NCBI RefSeq assembly: GCF_947495255.1 | Contig: NZ_CANLYI010000007.1 | Location: 248,001-312,000, forward strand | Length of the DNA: 64,000 nucleotides | Source of the DNA: an uncultured Winogradskyella sp. | GTDB lineage: Bacteria; Bacteroidota; Bacteroidia; Flavobacteriales; Flavobacteriaceae | Reading direction: 5' to 3' | Part shown: piece by piece, positions 53,728 through 63,427 of the stretch | Layout of the letters: each line of letters opens with the position of its first letter | How positions within the stretch are numbered: position 1 is the stretch's first letter | Notes under the pieces: model-generated | Databases searched by the model: none | What the model saw: only the letters and a program-made list of their open reading frames with translations | Told to the model about the DNA's origin: nothing | Translations under genes and position numbers: made by a program

Positions 53728-54340
53728 ATTCAAATCTGACTTAGCGCAAGAAGACATATTATCTAGATATTTAGATACCGTTTACGCTAAGAAAAAGATT
53801 GAATTTAAAAGAATAACAAATTTAAACGAACAACTGCAAGGCATCGATTTAATAATGACTGTAAACCAGAAGTCATATTTAATAGACGAAAAAGCCCAAC
53901 TACATTACATAAATACTGATTTACCCACCTTTACATTTGAATTGTCTTATTTAAAGAACTCTATTATTAAAGATGGTTGGCTATTTGATGATAGTAAACA
54001 CACTCATTATTATTTCTTAATTACTGGCATTTTTCTAAAAAAAGGAAAACAGAAATTATTATATAGTGATGACATTGATAAAATTAAAATTACTAGCGTA
54101 AATAGAGCTAAACTCATTAGACATTTAACGTCAATTAACTTAAGCAAAGAGAAATTACTGCATTACGATTTTGACTGTAGAACCAACAAAACTTACGGCA
54201 AAAACAATATTTCAGAATTAAATCCGAAAAGAGAAGGTCTTATTTATTTTACTGAACAATTGGATGAAGAACCAATTAATCTTCAGTTAAGGCTGAGCTA
54301 TTTAATTAAAGTTGGTGTAGCAAAGCGGTTTCATTATTAG
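53720..54340 (+). CDS. Probable type II restriction endonuclease, PD-(D/E)XK-like
   Basis: 206 residues from the ATG at 53720, which overlaps the methyltransferase stop by 8 bp; a longer frame to 53672 is unlikely. Near the start GIDLIM (Asp43) is followed 13 residues later by Asp56-Glu57-Lys58 in YLIDEKAQLHY, the spacing and shape of a PD-(D/E)XK nuclease core. TDLPTFTFELSYLKN and GWLFDDSKHTHYYFLITG follow. No transposase or HNH motif is seen. Coupling to the C5 methyltransferase makes a restriction-modification pair the simplest reading; cutting activity and site are inference. Confidence 0.72.
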   Translation: MSKFKSDLAQEDILSRYLDTVYAKKKIEFKRITNLNEQLQGIDLIMTVNQKSYLIDEKAQLHYINTDLPTFTFELSYLKNSIIKDGWLFDDSKHTHYYFLITGIFLKKGKQKLLYSDDIDKIKITSVNRAKLIRHLTSINLSKEKLLHYDFDCRTNKTYGKNNISELNPKREGLIYFTEQLDEEPINLQLRLSYLIKVGVAKRFHY

Positions 54341-54360
54341 TAATCACAAGACAATTGCTT

Positions 54361-54783
54361 TTAAGCCTCAACAATATCGAAGCTTTTAGCCCATTGAATG
54401 GCAGATTCCAGAGAAATAAAACGTCTTATTTTCTTTTTGAAAAACAAGTTTTCAATTACCGTATTTATAAAGCTTATTTTGTGGTAACCAACAACACCAT
54501 ACCCCTTCAGCTCAAAACTATTGGTGAAAAATTTAAGCCAATCTGTTGGAACAAGAGAATAAGAATAAATTCTATGAGAGATATATACCAAATTGCTTCC
54601 ATCGCAAATAGTAAAATCGGTTACATCTTTTACTATTTGCTGCGCATGGCTTTCCCAAGAGAAACTTACACCTTCTTTAATTTCAGAAACAACGAAACCA
54701 TCAAAAATAAAAACAATACCAAACTTATAGTCTAGTACTTTTAATACATCGTTGTAAAAATCAGTATGTTTTATACTTGTCAT
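54361..54783 (-). CDS. Hypothetical protein, possibly STAS/SpoIIAA-like
   Basis: 140 residues, ATG at 54783, cytosolic. The middle (DYKFGIVFIFDGFVVSEIKEGVSF, DFTICDGSNLVYISHRIYSYSLVP) and the FISLESAIQWAKSFD ending look like the alternating strand/helix layout of SpoIIAA-like proteins, which end with a similar A-x-x-W helix. The convergent restriction-enzyme gene ends 20 bp away. A plus-strand frame over the same DNA (54355-54735) is a shadow with a TTG start. Function unknown. Confidence 0.68.
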   Translation of the reverse strand: MTSIKHTDFYNDVLKVLDYKFGIVFIFDGFVVSEIKEGVSFSWESHAQQIVKDVTDFTICDGSNLVYISHRIYSYSLVPTDWLKFFTNSFELKGYGVVGYHKISFINTVIENLFFKKKIRRFISLESAIQWAKSFDIVEA

Positions 54784-54892
54784 TTAAATAAAAAAAAAGA
54801 ATATTCTGACAAATTATAAATTAAAATTAAGAATACCTAACACCATTTCATTTAATTCACAACAACAACTAATCAACTGATTTTTAGTGCTT

Positions 54893-55597
54893 TTAATCCT
54901 CAAATTTATCTTTAGCAGCTTTAACATATCGCTTAGCAGGCTTATTTTCAGGAAAAAACTCTAACGCTTTTTTATAATTAATATAAGCTTGTAAACTATC
55001 ATTATTTAGTAAATATGCTTCCGCCAAACTATCATACACATTAGCACTCTCTGGATGTAAAGCCGCGTTAATTTTTAAAATTCCTATAGCCTTATCATAG
55101 TCGTGTTTAACCATATGATTATAACCCATTCTGTTAAATTCCCTTTCATTAATAAAACTACTTGTTGAGTCCTGTTTTTTAATGTCTAGATAACCTGCAA
55201 GGGCTTTTTCGTAATTGCCTTCTTTTAAATATAAACTAGGTGTTTTATAACCATCTGGTGCTTTTAGATAATCGTAAGTAACGGTTCCATTTTCCTTTTC
55301 AGGTATAATTGACAAATACCACTCTTTAGTTTCAGGATGCTGCACAAATCGAAACTTCTTATACATATCTGCAACAAAGAACTCATTTTGTTCTATAGCT
55401 ACAGGTTCAATTTTTCCATCTCTCCAATTGAGAAAGAGTTTATTATTTTCATAATAGACATCAATTAAATCATCTTGATTATAAAGGTAACTTCCTGCCG
55501 TTTCTTTTTTAAATTCTTCAGAATATTCAATATTACTAGAACAATTAAAAACGACAAATAAAATAATTACAGAAAAAAAGAGTCTTTTTAGTTTCAT
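54893..55597 (-). CDS. TPR-containing lipoprotein
   Basis: About 234 residues from the ATG at 55597, chosen because it gives a lipoprotein signal (FFSVIILFVVFNCSS). A strand-rich domain (YEEYS-like stretch to about 120; YYENNKLFLNWRDGKIEPVAIEQNEFFV) is followed by two tetratricopeptide repeats (DYDKAIGILKINAALHPESANVYDSLAEAYLLNNDSLQAYINYKKALEFFPEN). This form is similar to the C-terminal half of serine-hydrolase-linked proteins of Bacteroidota, but the hydrolase is absent. A terminator lies just upstream (55625-55654). Confidence 0.84.
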   Translation of the reverse strand: MKLKRLFFSVIILFVVFNCSSNIEYSEEFKKETAGSYLYNQDDLIDVYYENNKLFLNWRDGKIEPVAIEQNEFFVADMYKKFRFVQHPETKEWYLSIIPEKENGTVTYDYLKAPDGYKTPSLYLKEGNYEKALAGYLDIKKQDSTSSFINEREFNRMGYNHMVKHDYDKAIGILKINAALHPESANVYDSLAEAYLLNNDSLQAYINYKKALEFFPENKPAKRYVKAAKDKFED

Positions 55598-55624
55598 GGT
55601 GATTGGCTTGGTTAGATAATGAGC

Positions 55625-55654
55625 AAAAAAAAGTCTCACTATATTAAGTGAGAC
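55625..55654 (-). terminator. Rho-independent terminator of the peptidyl-prolyl isomerase gene
   Basis: gtctcact-atatta-agtgagac, an 8-bp stem, followed on the minus strand by eight T. It lies between the isomerase stop and the TPR lipoprotein start, leaving under 30 bp for a separate promoter. Confidence 0.8.
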
Positions 55655-55692
55655 GATTCTTTTTCTATTTTGTTACGATAATAAGCTAATTC

Positions 55693-56628
55693 TTATCCTT
55701 TAACATCCATTAATTCTACATCAAAAACTAATGTTGCGTTTGGTGGAATTACACCTCCTGCTCCAGCAGCTCCATAAGCCAAATCGCTAGGAATTACTAA
55801 ACGTGCTTTATCACCAACATTTAATAAACATATTCCTTCATCCCAACCAGGAATTACTTGACCAACACCAACTTGAAAATCTAAAGGTGCATTTCTTTTG
55901 TATGATGAATCAAAAACAGTTCCATCAGACAATTGTCCCTTATAATGTACAGATACTGTATTACCTTTTTCTGCTTTTTTACCGTCTCCCTTTTGAATAA
56001 CTTTATAACGTAAACCAGATTTAGTTTCGTCAAAACCTACGGCTAATTTATCTAACTCAGCCTTTACAGCCTCACGTTCTGCAGCGACACGTTTTTCGCG
56101 AGAACCTTCAAACGTTCTAAATGCTTCAATTGCATTAAACTTTTCCGCTGCTTCGCCTTGTCTTATAATCTCAATACTTTCAATAGAATCACCTTGCACA
56201 ATTGCATCTACAATATCCTGACCTTCTATTACATTACCAAAAACAGTATGTTTTCCGTCTAACCAATCCGTTGCAACATGTGTAATATAAAATTGACTTC
56301 CGTTTGTACCAGGACCCGAGTTAGCCATAGCTAAGATACCAGGACCTGAATGTTTTAAATCTGGATGAAACTCATCATCAAATTTATAACCAGGGTTTCC
56401 TGTACCAGTTCCTTGTGGACAACCACCTTGAATCATAAAATCTGGAATTACTCTGTGGAATTTTAATCCATCATAATAAGGAGTGCCTTGTGGTTTAGCT
56501 GAATTTTCTAAATTCCCTTCTGCTAATGCCACAAAATTACCAACTGTTCCTGGAGTTTTTTCGAACTCTAAATTTACTAAAACCGCACCTTTTGTAGTGT
56601 TGAATTTTGCGTATAAACCGTCTTGCAT
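55693..56628 (-). CDS. Cyclophilin-FKBP fusion peptidyl-prolyl isomerase
   Basis: 311 residues. Residues 1-150 are a cyclophilin domain ([44 protein letters not shown]); about 165-205 is a helical linker; about 210-311 is an FKBP domain ([76 protein letters not shown]). Both domains keep their signature words, so both are probably active in speeding proline isomerisation. There is no signal peptide, so it is cytosolic. A TATCTTTG box lies upstream at 56653-56660. Confidence 0.93.
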   Translation of the reverse strand: MQDGLYAKFNTTKGAVLVNLEFEKTPGTVGNFVALAEGNLENSAKPQGTPYYDGLKFHRVIPDFMIQGGCPQGTGTGNPGYKFDDEFHPDLKHSGPGILAMANSGPGTNGSQFYITHVATDWLDGKHTVFGNVIEGQDIVDAIVQGDSIESIEIIRQGEAAEKFNAIEAFRTFEGSREKRVAAEREAVKAELDKLAVGFDETKSGLRYKVIQKGDGKKAEKGNTVSVHYKGQLSDGTVFDSSYKRNAPLDFQVGVGQVIPGWDEGICLLNVGDKARLVIPSDLAYGAAGAGGVIPPNATLVFDVELMDVKG

Positions 56629-56652
56629 TGTGTTTTCTTTTGTTTAAGAGTG

Positions 56653-56660
56653 CAAAGATA
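56653..56660 (-). promoter_or_regulatory. Candidate -7 box of the isomerase gene
   Basis: TATCTTTG on the minus strand, 25 bp before the ATG. Confidence 0.42.
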
Positions 56661-56796
56661 AGTAATGATTTATGAATTACGAATTTAGACTGAAGATTTG
56701 CGAATATGACAAAATTAGAATTGAAGACTCAAAGCTTTAACAAAAAACAAAATTTGAGTTTTAAATTAATAAGGTTAGTTTTGAAAAAAAACTAAA

Positions 56797-57249
56797 ATGG
56801 CATTTTCATTATCTAATTTTTTTGGTAACAAAGCTTCTCAAGCTAAATCTAATGACAGCATTGAAGCAATAATAAAAGATGTTGAAAACCAGCCTTATGG
56901 TGTTACTGATAACAATGTCCTTTTTGCTGGCTTGAATGAATTGGGTGGTTATTTCTTTTTTCAGACTGTAATTGTTGGACAACTTCATATAAAATGCAAA
57001 ACCGGAGCAACACTTACCTTTTTTGGTGATGACTTTGAATTACAATTAGAATCAGATATGCCAGAGTTTGAGTCTGAAGGCTCTAGTATAAAAGGCAGAA
57101 GTATTACAAAAATTGATTTTCAGGTTGAAGAAAGCGAAGTTAAAAAACTAGAGAAAGCCACGCTTAATAGCGTACAAATTAAAGTTAAGAAACATAATTT
57201 AGTATTTAAAAAATCTTTAGTTATTGATATTTCTGATGAAGAGGAATAA
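56797..57249 (+). CDS. Conserved hypothetical protein, cytosolic, 150 aa
   Basis: 150 residues. An N-terminal helix (KASQAKSNDSIEAIIKDVENQPYG) is followed by a strand-rich body (VLFAGLNELGGYFFFQTVIVGQLHIKCKTGATLTFFGDDFELQLESDMPEFESEGSSIKGRSITKIDFQVEES-type) and an acidic end. No signal or membrane helix. I do not recognise a family. The strong hairpin at 57254-57303 lies directly behind it. Confidence 0.78.
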   Translation: MAFSLSNFFGNKASQAKSNDSIEAIIKDVENQPYGVTDNNVLFAGLNELGGYFFFQTVIVGQLHIKCKTGATLTFFGDDFELQLESDMPEFESEGSSIKGRSITKIDFQVEESEVKKLEKATLNSVQIKVKKHNLVFKKSLVIDISDEEE

Positions 57250-57303
57250 AAAATCAGTCCGATTAAATTTAAGAAACTAGATTCCTAAATTCAGTCGGAC
57301 TGA
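57248..57303 (-). terminator. Long hairpin terminator behind recQ
   Basis: 18-base arms (tcagtccgattaaattta and taaattcagtcggactga; one mismatch, one G-T) at 57254-57303, followed on the minus strand by a T-run. It lies between convergent genes and terminates recQ best; on the plus strand there is no T-run. Confidence 0.72.
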
Positions 57304-57330
57304 CCATAGTAATTTTAATATAATTAAAGC

Positions 57331-59529
57331 CTAGTTGGCTACTTCACTCATAAATTTAATTCGGTATAATCGTAATTCTTCGTCATCGTAATCACCATCA
57401 AACTCTTCAATAGCATCATCGATTTTATCACTTTCAGTTTCCATAAAATAATCATGGATTTCTTCTTGTTGATCTTCGTCTAAAAGGTCATCAATCCAAT
57501 AATTAATATTCAACTTAGTACCAGAAAACACAATAGATTCCATTTCTTTAATAAAAGCTGGCATTTCCATCCCTTTTGAAGATGCAATGTCTGTTAAAGG
57601 CAATTTTCTATCTACATTCTGAATGATGTATAATTTTATTGCAGAGTTAGTTCCTGTTGACTTTACAATCATGTCATCTGGTCGCATAATGTCATTTTCC
57701 TCAACATAATCTGCTATTAAACCAACAAAATCCTTTCCGTATTTTTTAGCCTTACTTTCACCTACACCATGCACATTAGAAAGTTCTTCAATAGATATAG
57801 GGTATTTTAAAGCCATATCTTCTAAAGAAGGATCTTGAAAAATAACAAATGGAGGAACACCTAGTTTTTTAGCATTACGCTTACGTAAATCCTTAAGCAT
57901 TTTCATAAGCTTCTCATCTGCCGTTACTCCTCCTTTTGCGTTGGTCACTATACCGTCATTAGTATCTTCATCAAACACATGATCTTCAGCCATTAAAAAT
58001 GATTCTGGTTTAGAAATAAAATTCACACCATTTTCACTCAATCTTAAAACACCATAAGTTTCAATATCTTTCTTTAAAAAACCAGCTACTAATACTTGTC
58101 TTATTAAAGCCATCCAATACCTTTTATCCTTGTCTTTACCAATACCAAAGAAATCTTGAGTATCCGTTTTATGAGAAGAAATAAGTGCATTTGCATTACC
58201 AACGAGTACTTGTACTAAATCTTTAGATTTATATTTTTCATTAGTTTTTTGAACTGTTTCTAATAATATCTTAACATCATCTTTAGCTTCTACTTGCTTT
58301 TTAGGATGACGTACGTTATCATCCATATCACCACCTTCACCTGTTGCATTATCAAATTCTTCTCCGAAATAATGAAGAATAAATTTACGTCTAGAGACTG
58401 AAGTCTCAGAAAAAGCGACAACTTCTTGTAAAAGTGCATGACCAATTTCTTGTTCAGCTACAGGCTTGCCTGCCATAAATTTTTCGAGCTTTTCTATATC
58501 TTTATATGCATAGTAGGCTAAACAATGACCTTCACCACCATCTCTACCTGCTCTACCAGTTTCTTGATAATAGCTTTCTATACTTTTAGGTATATCATGA
58601 TGTATCACAAAACGCACATCTGGCTTATCAATTCCCATTCCGAAAGCGATAGTTGCAACCACGACATCTGTATCTTCCATTAAGAACATATCTTGATGTT
58701 TTACTCTCGTTTTAGCATCTAAACCTGCATGATAAGGAACCGCTTTTACACCATTGACTTGTAATACTTGCGATAATTCCTCTACACGTTTTCTACTTAA
58801 ACAATATATAATACCAGATTTACCATCGTTCTGTTTTACAAAACGAATAATATCTGCATCTACATTTTTAGTTTTAGGACGCACTTCGTAATAAAGGTTT
58901 GGCCTATTAAAAGATGCTTTAAAAGTTACAGCATTTGGCATGCCTAAACTTTTTAAAATATCTTCTTGAACTTTAGGTGTTGCCGTTGCAGTAAGACCTA
59001 CAATAGGTATATCATCACCTATTCGTTTTATAATAGTTTTTAAATTTCTGTATTCTGGTCTAAAATCATGTCCCCATTCACTGATACAATGGGCTTCATC
59101 AACAGCCATAAAAGAAATCTTAACTGTTCTCAGAAAGTCAACATATTCTTCTTTGGTTAGCGATTCTGGCGCCACATAAAGGAGTTTTGTGATACCACTT
59201 GTAATATCATCCTTAACGCGTTTTACTTCCGTTTTATTTAACGAAGAATTTAAAACATGCGCTACACCTTCGTGCTCAGACACGGCTCTAATAGCATCAA
59301 CCTGATTTTTCATCAAAGCTATAAGTGGAGACACTACAATGGCAGTACCTTCCTTAATTAAAGCTGGTAGTTGATAACATAACGATTTTCCGCCTCCTGT
59401 TGGCATAATAACAAAAGTGTTATTACCAGCTACGACGTTTTTTATTACTTCCTCTTGTAAACCTTTGAATTGTGAAAATCCAAAGTGTTTTTTTAGTGAA
59501 GCGTGTAAGTCAATTTCTGCAATACTCAT
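57331..59529 (-). CDS. recQ: ATP-dependent DNA helicase RecQ
   Basis: 732 residues. Walker [33 protein letters not shown] (motif II plus the RecQ aromatic loop), [28 protein letters not shown] and [10 protein letters not shown] are present, followed by the RecQ C-terminal winged helix and an HRDC-like region ([48 protein letters not shown]). A 3'-to-5' helicase for recombination and repair. The cysteine ligands of the usual zinc site are not evident, as in many Bacteroidota RecQ proteins. Divergent from kdsD with 88 bp between. Confidence 0.95.
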   Translation of the reverse strand: MSIAEIDLHASLKKHFGFSQFKGLQEEVIKNVVAGNNTFVIMPTGGGKSLCYQLPALIKEGTAIVVSPLIALMKNQVDAIRAVSEHEGVAHVLNSSLNKTEVKRVKDDITSGITKLLYVAPESLTKEEYVDFLRTVKISFMAVDEAHCISEWGHDFRPEYRNLKTIIKRIGDDIPIVGLTATATPKVQEDILKSLGMPNAVTFKASFNRPNLYYEVRPKTKNVDADIIRFVKQNDGKSGIIYCLSRKRVEELSQVLQVNGVKAVPYHAGLDAKTRVKHQDMFLMEDTDVVVATIAFGMGIDKPDVRFVIHHDIPKSIESYYQETGRAGRDGGEGHCLAYYAYKDIEKLEKFMAGKPVAEQEIGHALLQEVVAFSETSVSRRKFILHYFGEEFDNATGEGGDMDDNVRHPKKQVEAKDDVKILLETVQKTNEKYKSKDLVQVLVGNANALISSHKTDTQDFFGIGKDKDKRYWMALIRQVLVAGFLKKDIETYGVLRLSENGVNFISKPESFLMAEDHVFDEDTNDGIVTNAKGGVTADEKLMKMLKDLRKRNAKKLGVPPFVIFQDPSLEDMALKYPISIEELSNVHGVGESKAKKYGKDFVGLIADYVEENDIMRPDDMIVKSTGTNSAIKLYIIQNVDRKLPLTDIASSKGMEMPAFIKEMESIVFSGTKLNINYWIDDLLDEDQQEEIHDYFMETESDKIDDAIEEFDGDYDDEELRLYRIKFMSEVAN

Positions 59530-59617
59530 TAATCCCTATTGGTATTTTATATACATTTGCAACAACTTTAAAGATAACAAATTCTTTATATCTAAAAAAC
59601 TCAATAAAACATAAGTT

Positions 59618-60583
59618 TTGAACACTAAGCAATCTATCTTAAAAACTGCAAAAACAACGATAAAATTAGAAAGTAAAGCTATAAATAATTTATCAGAATT
59701 ACTAACTGAAGATTTTGCAGATGCTGTAGAATTGATTTATCAGTCAAAAGGACGCGTAATAATTACCGGAATTGGTAAAAGTGCAATCATCGCAAATAAA
59801 ATTGTAGCCACTTTAAATTCTACTGGAACTCCAGCTATTTTTATGCATGCTGCAGATGCCATACATGGTGATCTTGGGTTAATACTTGAAGATGATGTTG
59901 TCATTTGTATCTCTAAAAGCGGAAACACACCAGAAATAAAAGTTTTGGTACCGCTTATTAAGAATGCAAAAAACAAAATGATTGCAATTACAGGTAACAA
60001 AGAATCATTTTTAGGTTTACAAGCAGATTTTATATTGAATGCTTATGTTGAACAAGAAGCCTGCCCTAATAACCTAGCACCAACAACAAGTACTACAGCA
60101 CAATTAGTTATGGGTGACGCTTTAGCGGTTTGTCTATTAGAATTGCGTGGTTTCTCTAGTAAGGATTTTGCAAAATATCATCCTGGAGGAGCACTTGGCA
60201 AACGATTATACTTAAGAGTGAATGATTTATCATCTCAAAATCAGAAACCACAAGTAGGACTTGAAGCTTCCTTAAAAGAAGTTATTGTAGAAATTACGGA
60301 AAAAATGCTAGGTGTAACAGCTGTGGTTGAAAATAAAAAGATTGTTGGTATTATTACAGATGGTGATTTAAGACGTATGTTGAGCAAAAGTGATAATCTA
60401 ACAGGCTTAAAAGCCAAAGATATTATGAGTAATAATCCAAGACGAATTTCTGAAGATGCCATGGCAGTAGATGCAAAAGAGGTTATGGAAGAATTTGGTA
60501 TTTCTCAGTTGCTAGTAGAACATGACGATGCTTATGCAGGTGTTGTTCACTTACACGATTTAATAAAAGAAGGTATTATATAA
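59618..60583 (+). CDS. kdsD: Arabinose-5-phosphate isomerase (KpsF/GutQ family)
   Basis: 321 residues from a TTG at 59618; a stop codon two triplets upstream leaves no room for an ATG and the protein starts in the usual place (NTKQSILKTAKTTIKLESKAI). SIS domain (about 1-200, TGIGKSAIIANKIVATLNSTGTPAIFMHAADAIHGDLGL, ISKSGNTPEIKVL) and two CBS domains (about 205-321, VVENKKIVGIITDGDLRRML). It makes arabinose 5-phosphate for Kdo of lipopolysaccharide. It overlaps the tatC start by 1 bp. Confidence 0.95.
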   Translation: MNTKQSILKTAKTTIKLESKAINNLSELLTEDFADAVELIYQSKGRVIITGIGKSAIIANKIVATLNSTGTPAIFMHAADAIHGDLGLILEDDVVICISKSGNTPEIKVLVPLIKNAKNKMIAITGNKESFLGLQADFILNAYVEQEACPNNLAPTTSTTAQLVMGDALAVCLLELRGFSSKDFAKYHPGGALGKRLYLRVNDLSSQNQKPQVGLEASLKEVIVEITEKMLGVTAVVENKKIVGIITDGDLRRMLSKSDNLTGLKAKDIMSNNPRRISEDAMAVDAKEVMEEFGISQLLVEHDDAYAGVVHLHDLIKEGII

Positions 60584-61404
60584 TGGCAAAACAGCAAGTA
60601 GATGAGATGTCTTTTTTAGACCATCTCGAAGAATTAAGATGGCATTTAGTGAGAGCTGTAGCTAGTGTTTTCATTGCAGCAACTTTAGCTTTTATATTTA
60701 AAAAAATTGTTTTCGATATAATTTTTGGGCCTACACACATGAACTTTCCAACATATGAAGGTTTATGCAGAGTATCTCAATTTTTAGGAATGACAGATAC
60801 TACTTTTTGTGCAGAAGAATTTCCTTTTATTATTCAGAATAGAACCGTTGCAGGTCAGTTTTCTGCGCATATTTGGACCTCTATTTATGCTGGTTTTATA
60901 GTATCATTTCCGTATGTTATATATCAACTATGGAGTTTTATTAGTCCTGGATTAAAAGCTAGTGAACGTAAAAACTCGAGAGGATTTATTATCATAGCAT
61001 CATTATTATTCTTTATTGGAGTACTTTTTGGTTATTACATTGTTACACCTTTGTCGCTAAACTTTTTAGCGAACTATCAAATTAGTGAAGAAATTTCTAA
61101 TGAGTTTGACATCAGTTCTGTAATCGCCATAGTACGCTCATCATCTATTGCTTCTGGTTTTGTATTTGAATTGCCAATTTTAATTTATTTTTTAACTAAA
61201 GCCGGACTTGTTACACCTCAATTTCTTAGAAAATACAGAAAATTCGCACTAGTTATTGTATTAATATTATCCGCAATTATTACACCTCCAGATATTGCGA
61301 GTCAAGTAATTGTTGCAATTCCTATTCTATTATTATACCAAGTTAGCATCTATATATCTGGTGTTGTTGTAAAAAATCAAAAAAGAAAAGCTAAGAAAGC
61401 TTAA
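60583..61404 (+). CDS. tatC: Sec-independent (Tat) translocase subunit TatC
   Basis: 273 residues, six membrane helices. EMSFLDHLEELRWHLVRAV (N-terminal cytosolic loop with the signal-peptide site), AGFIVSFPYVIYQLWSFISPGLKASERK and FVFELPILIYFLTKAGLVTPQFLRKYRK are the family landmarks. It recognises twin-arginine signals and acts with TatA. tatA is not next to it. Confidence 0.96.
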   Translation: MAKQQVDEMSFLDHLEELRWHLVRAVASVFIAATLAFIFKKIVFDIIFGPTHMNFPTYEGLCRVSQFLGMTDTTFCAEEFPFIIQNRTVAGQFSAHIWTSIYAGFIVSFPYVIYQLWSFISPGLKASERKNSRGFIIIASLLFFIGVLFGYYIVTPLSLNFLANYQISEEISNEFDISSVIAIVRSSSIASGFVFELPILIYFLTKAGLVTPQFLRKYRKFALVIVLILSAIITPPDIASQVIVAIPILLLYQVSIYISGVVVKNQKRKAKKA

Positions 61405-61514
61405 TATTGAATAAAGTCGAAATCATTATACTCAAGGTTAAACTTTTAATAAATGATTTATAAAGCCAACCAAATAGATATGATTTTATTAATTTTAACG
61501 TTCTTAGATACAAT

Positions 61515-62255
61515 ATGAAGTTACGAGCAGAACATTTAATGAAGTCCTACAGCGGACGAAAAGTGGTAAAAGACGTTTCACTAGAGGTTAATCAAGGTGA
61601 GATTGTAGGTTTATTAGGTCCTAATGGAGCCGGAAAAACGACATCTTTCTACATGATCGTTGGTATTATAAAACCAAATGGTGGTAACATTTATTTAGAT
61701 GACACTAACATCACAAAATATCCTATGTATAAACGTGCTCAAAACGGAATTGGATATTTAGCTCAAGAAGCTTCGGTTTTTAGAAAATTAAGTATTGAAG
61801 ATAATATATTAAGTGTTTTACAACTTACAAAATTAAGTAAGAAAGAGCAGCATGATAAAATGGAGTCTTTAATTGAAGAATTTGGATTAGGACATATTAG
61901 AACTAATAGAGGAGACTTACTTTCTGGTGGTGAAAGACGACGAACTGAAATTGCACGTGCGCTAGCAACTGACCCAAATTTTATACTTTTGGATGAACCT
62001 TTTGCAGGTGTCGATCCTGTTGCCGTTGAAGATATTCAGCGTATTATTGCCAAATTAACCAAAAAGAATATTGGTATATTAATTACAGACCATAACGTAC
62101 AAGAAACCTTAGCTATAACAGACCGAACCTATTTAATGTTTGAAGGTAATATTCTTAAAGCAGGTAAACCCGAAGAATTGGCAAGTGACGAAATGGTACG
62201 TAAGGTTTATCTAGGTCAAAACTTTGAACTACGTAAAAAGAAATTAGAGTTTTAA
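61515..62255 (+). CDS. lptB: LPS-export ABC transporter ATP-binding protein LptB
   Basis: 246 residues. Walker [11 protein letters not shown]-loop, signature [16 protein letters not shown], Walker [14 protein letters not shown] and the [18 protein letters not shown] stretch are clear and match LptB closely. It energises transfer of lipopolysaccharide with LptFG, encoded elsewhere. With kdsD upstream the locus joins Kdo-lipid supply and export. Confidence 0.95.
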   Translation: MKLRAEHLMKSYSGRKVVKDVSLEVNQGEIVGLLGPNGAGKTTSFYMIVGIIKPNGGNIYLDDTNITKYPMYKRAQNGIGYLAQEASVFRKLSIEDNILSVLQLTKLSKKEQHDKMESLIEEFGLGHIRTNRGDLLSGGERRRTEIARALATDPNFILLDEPFAGVDPVAVEDIQRIIAKLTKKNIGILITDHNVQETLAITDRTYLMFEGNILKAGKPEELASDEMVRKVYLGQNFELRKKKLEF

Positions 62256-62259
62256 ATTA

Positions 62260-62562
62260 CTACTTATTACTTTGTTTCATTTTTTGAATTACCAATAAAA
62301 CGCCATACACAAATACAGACTGTATTGTTAAGTTGATTGCCCAGTATATAAGAACCATAAATAAGTTCTCTGATACAAAAAACGGTAGTTTGCTATTAAT
62401 TAAACTCAACGGAATACTACATATTGATATCAATAAAGAAGTTATGGATGTTAAATCACTATCTGCTTTAGACAATAAAATATCTACCAAACCAATCACA
62501 AATTGAATTGCCATTAGTGCTAAGAAAATATAAATTAAATACTTAAGCTTATACTTTTCCAT
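62260..62562 (-). CDS. Small membrane protein, 100 aa, unknown
   Basis: 100 residues, three hydrophobic segments (YLIYIFLALMAIQFVIGLVDILL, SLLISICSIPLSLIN, NLFMVLIYWAINLTIQSVFVYGVLLVI). It follows the TerC gene by 7 bp on the same strand and ends 4 bp from the convergent lptB, so it is probably co-transcribed with terC. No family recognised. Confidence 0.68.
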   Translation of the reverse strand: MEKYKLKYLIYIFLALMAIQFVIGLVDILLSKADSDLTSITSLLISICSIPLSLINSKLPFFVSENLFMVLIYWAINLTIQSVFVYGVLLVIQKMKQSNK

Positions 62563-62569
62563 TACTTAA

Positions 62570-63394
62570 CTAGTTTTTATTACCCTTATTTAATGTGCTC
62601 TCTTTTTCCTTTATCAATTTCTTTTGATAACGGCCTTGTACAATATCTACAATAACTAAAACTACAATCACAAAGTAAAATGTGGTTTTACTCATTGGTA
62701 CAATTTCGTTTCCAAAGATTTTTAAATGTGCTAAATGCCCACCTTCAGTCACTAACATAATACCAACAATAAATAAAATAAAGAGCCCTAATACTTCATA
62801 CATTCTATTCTTAGCTAAGAAGGTTGAAATTCTATCTGCTAAAAACAACATCAGTAATCCACTAACAACAATCGCTATAGCCATTACTATAAATGCAGTA
62901 GTAGAATCTTCAATTTCACTTGTAAGTCCTATCGCAGCCAAAATTGAATCGAATGAAAATACTAAATTCATAATTACTATACTAACAATCACTGCATTAG
63001 CCGTTTTTTTTCGTTTAACAGCACCATCTTCAACATCGTGGCTTAAATCTGAAAGCGAAATCATGTGCCAAATTTCTTTAATTGCCGTGTAAATAATAAA
63101 GCCACCACCTGCTAAAACAATAAGACTATGTCCATTAAAAGCAAAGTCTAAAACATTTTCAATATGACCCGTTAAAAACGAAAAGGGTTCTTGAAAAAAG
63201 CCAATTACTCTAACTAAAACAAATAATAAAACTATTCTTAAAACTATAGCTATTAGTATTCCTACTTTTCTAACTCGTTTTTGCTTATCTAATGGTGCTT
63301 TTTTAGATTCTAAAGAAATGTAAAGTAAATTATCAAAACCTAAAACGGCTTGCAGCATTACAAGCATTAAGAGAGTAAAAAGAATTTCAGCCAT
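62570..63394 (-). CDS. TerC-family integral membrane protein
   Basis: 274 residues, about seven membrane helices. AVLGFDNLLYISLESKKAPL, NLVFSFDSILAAIGL and LADRISTFLAKNRMYEVLGLFILFIVG carry the acidic residues (Asp in GFDN and SFDS) typical of TerC proteins. The family exports metal ions or works with translocation; the role here is not defined. It is 33 bp behind the pssA-type gene. Confidence 0.92.
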   Translation of the reverse strand: MAEILFTLLMLVMLQAVLGFDNLLYISLESKKAPLDKQKRVRKVGILIAIVLRIVLLFVLVRVIGFFQEPFSFLTGHIENVLDFAFNGHSLIVLAGGGFIIYTAIKEIWHMISLSDLSHDVEDGAVKRKKTANAVIVSIVIMNLVFSFDSILAAIGLTSEIEDSTTAFIVMAIAIVVSGLLMLFLADRISTFLAKNRMYEVLGLFILFIVGIMLVTEGGHLAHLKIFGNEIVPMSKTTFYFVIVVLVIVDIVQGRYQKKLIKEKESTLNKGNKN

Positions 63395-63427
63395 AATTTA
63401 TTCTGGTATTAATGTTAATTTAAAGAT

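Noticed and set aside
54355..54735. Plus-strand 126-aa frame over the STAS-like gene
   Set aside because: It starts with TTG, lies antisense to a frame with an ATG, a complete domain-like layout and a sensible convergent end, and has an odd composition.
42720..56720. Short repeated word gactgaaga near 42729 and 56690
   Set aside because: Only two short copies in different intergenic regions; too short to separate from chance in AT-rich DNA.
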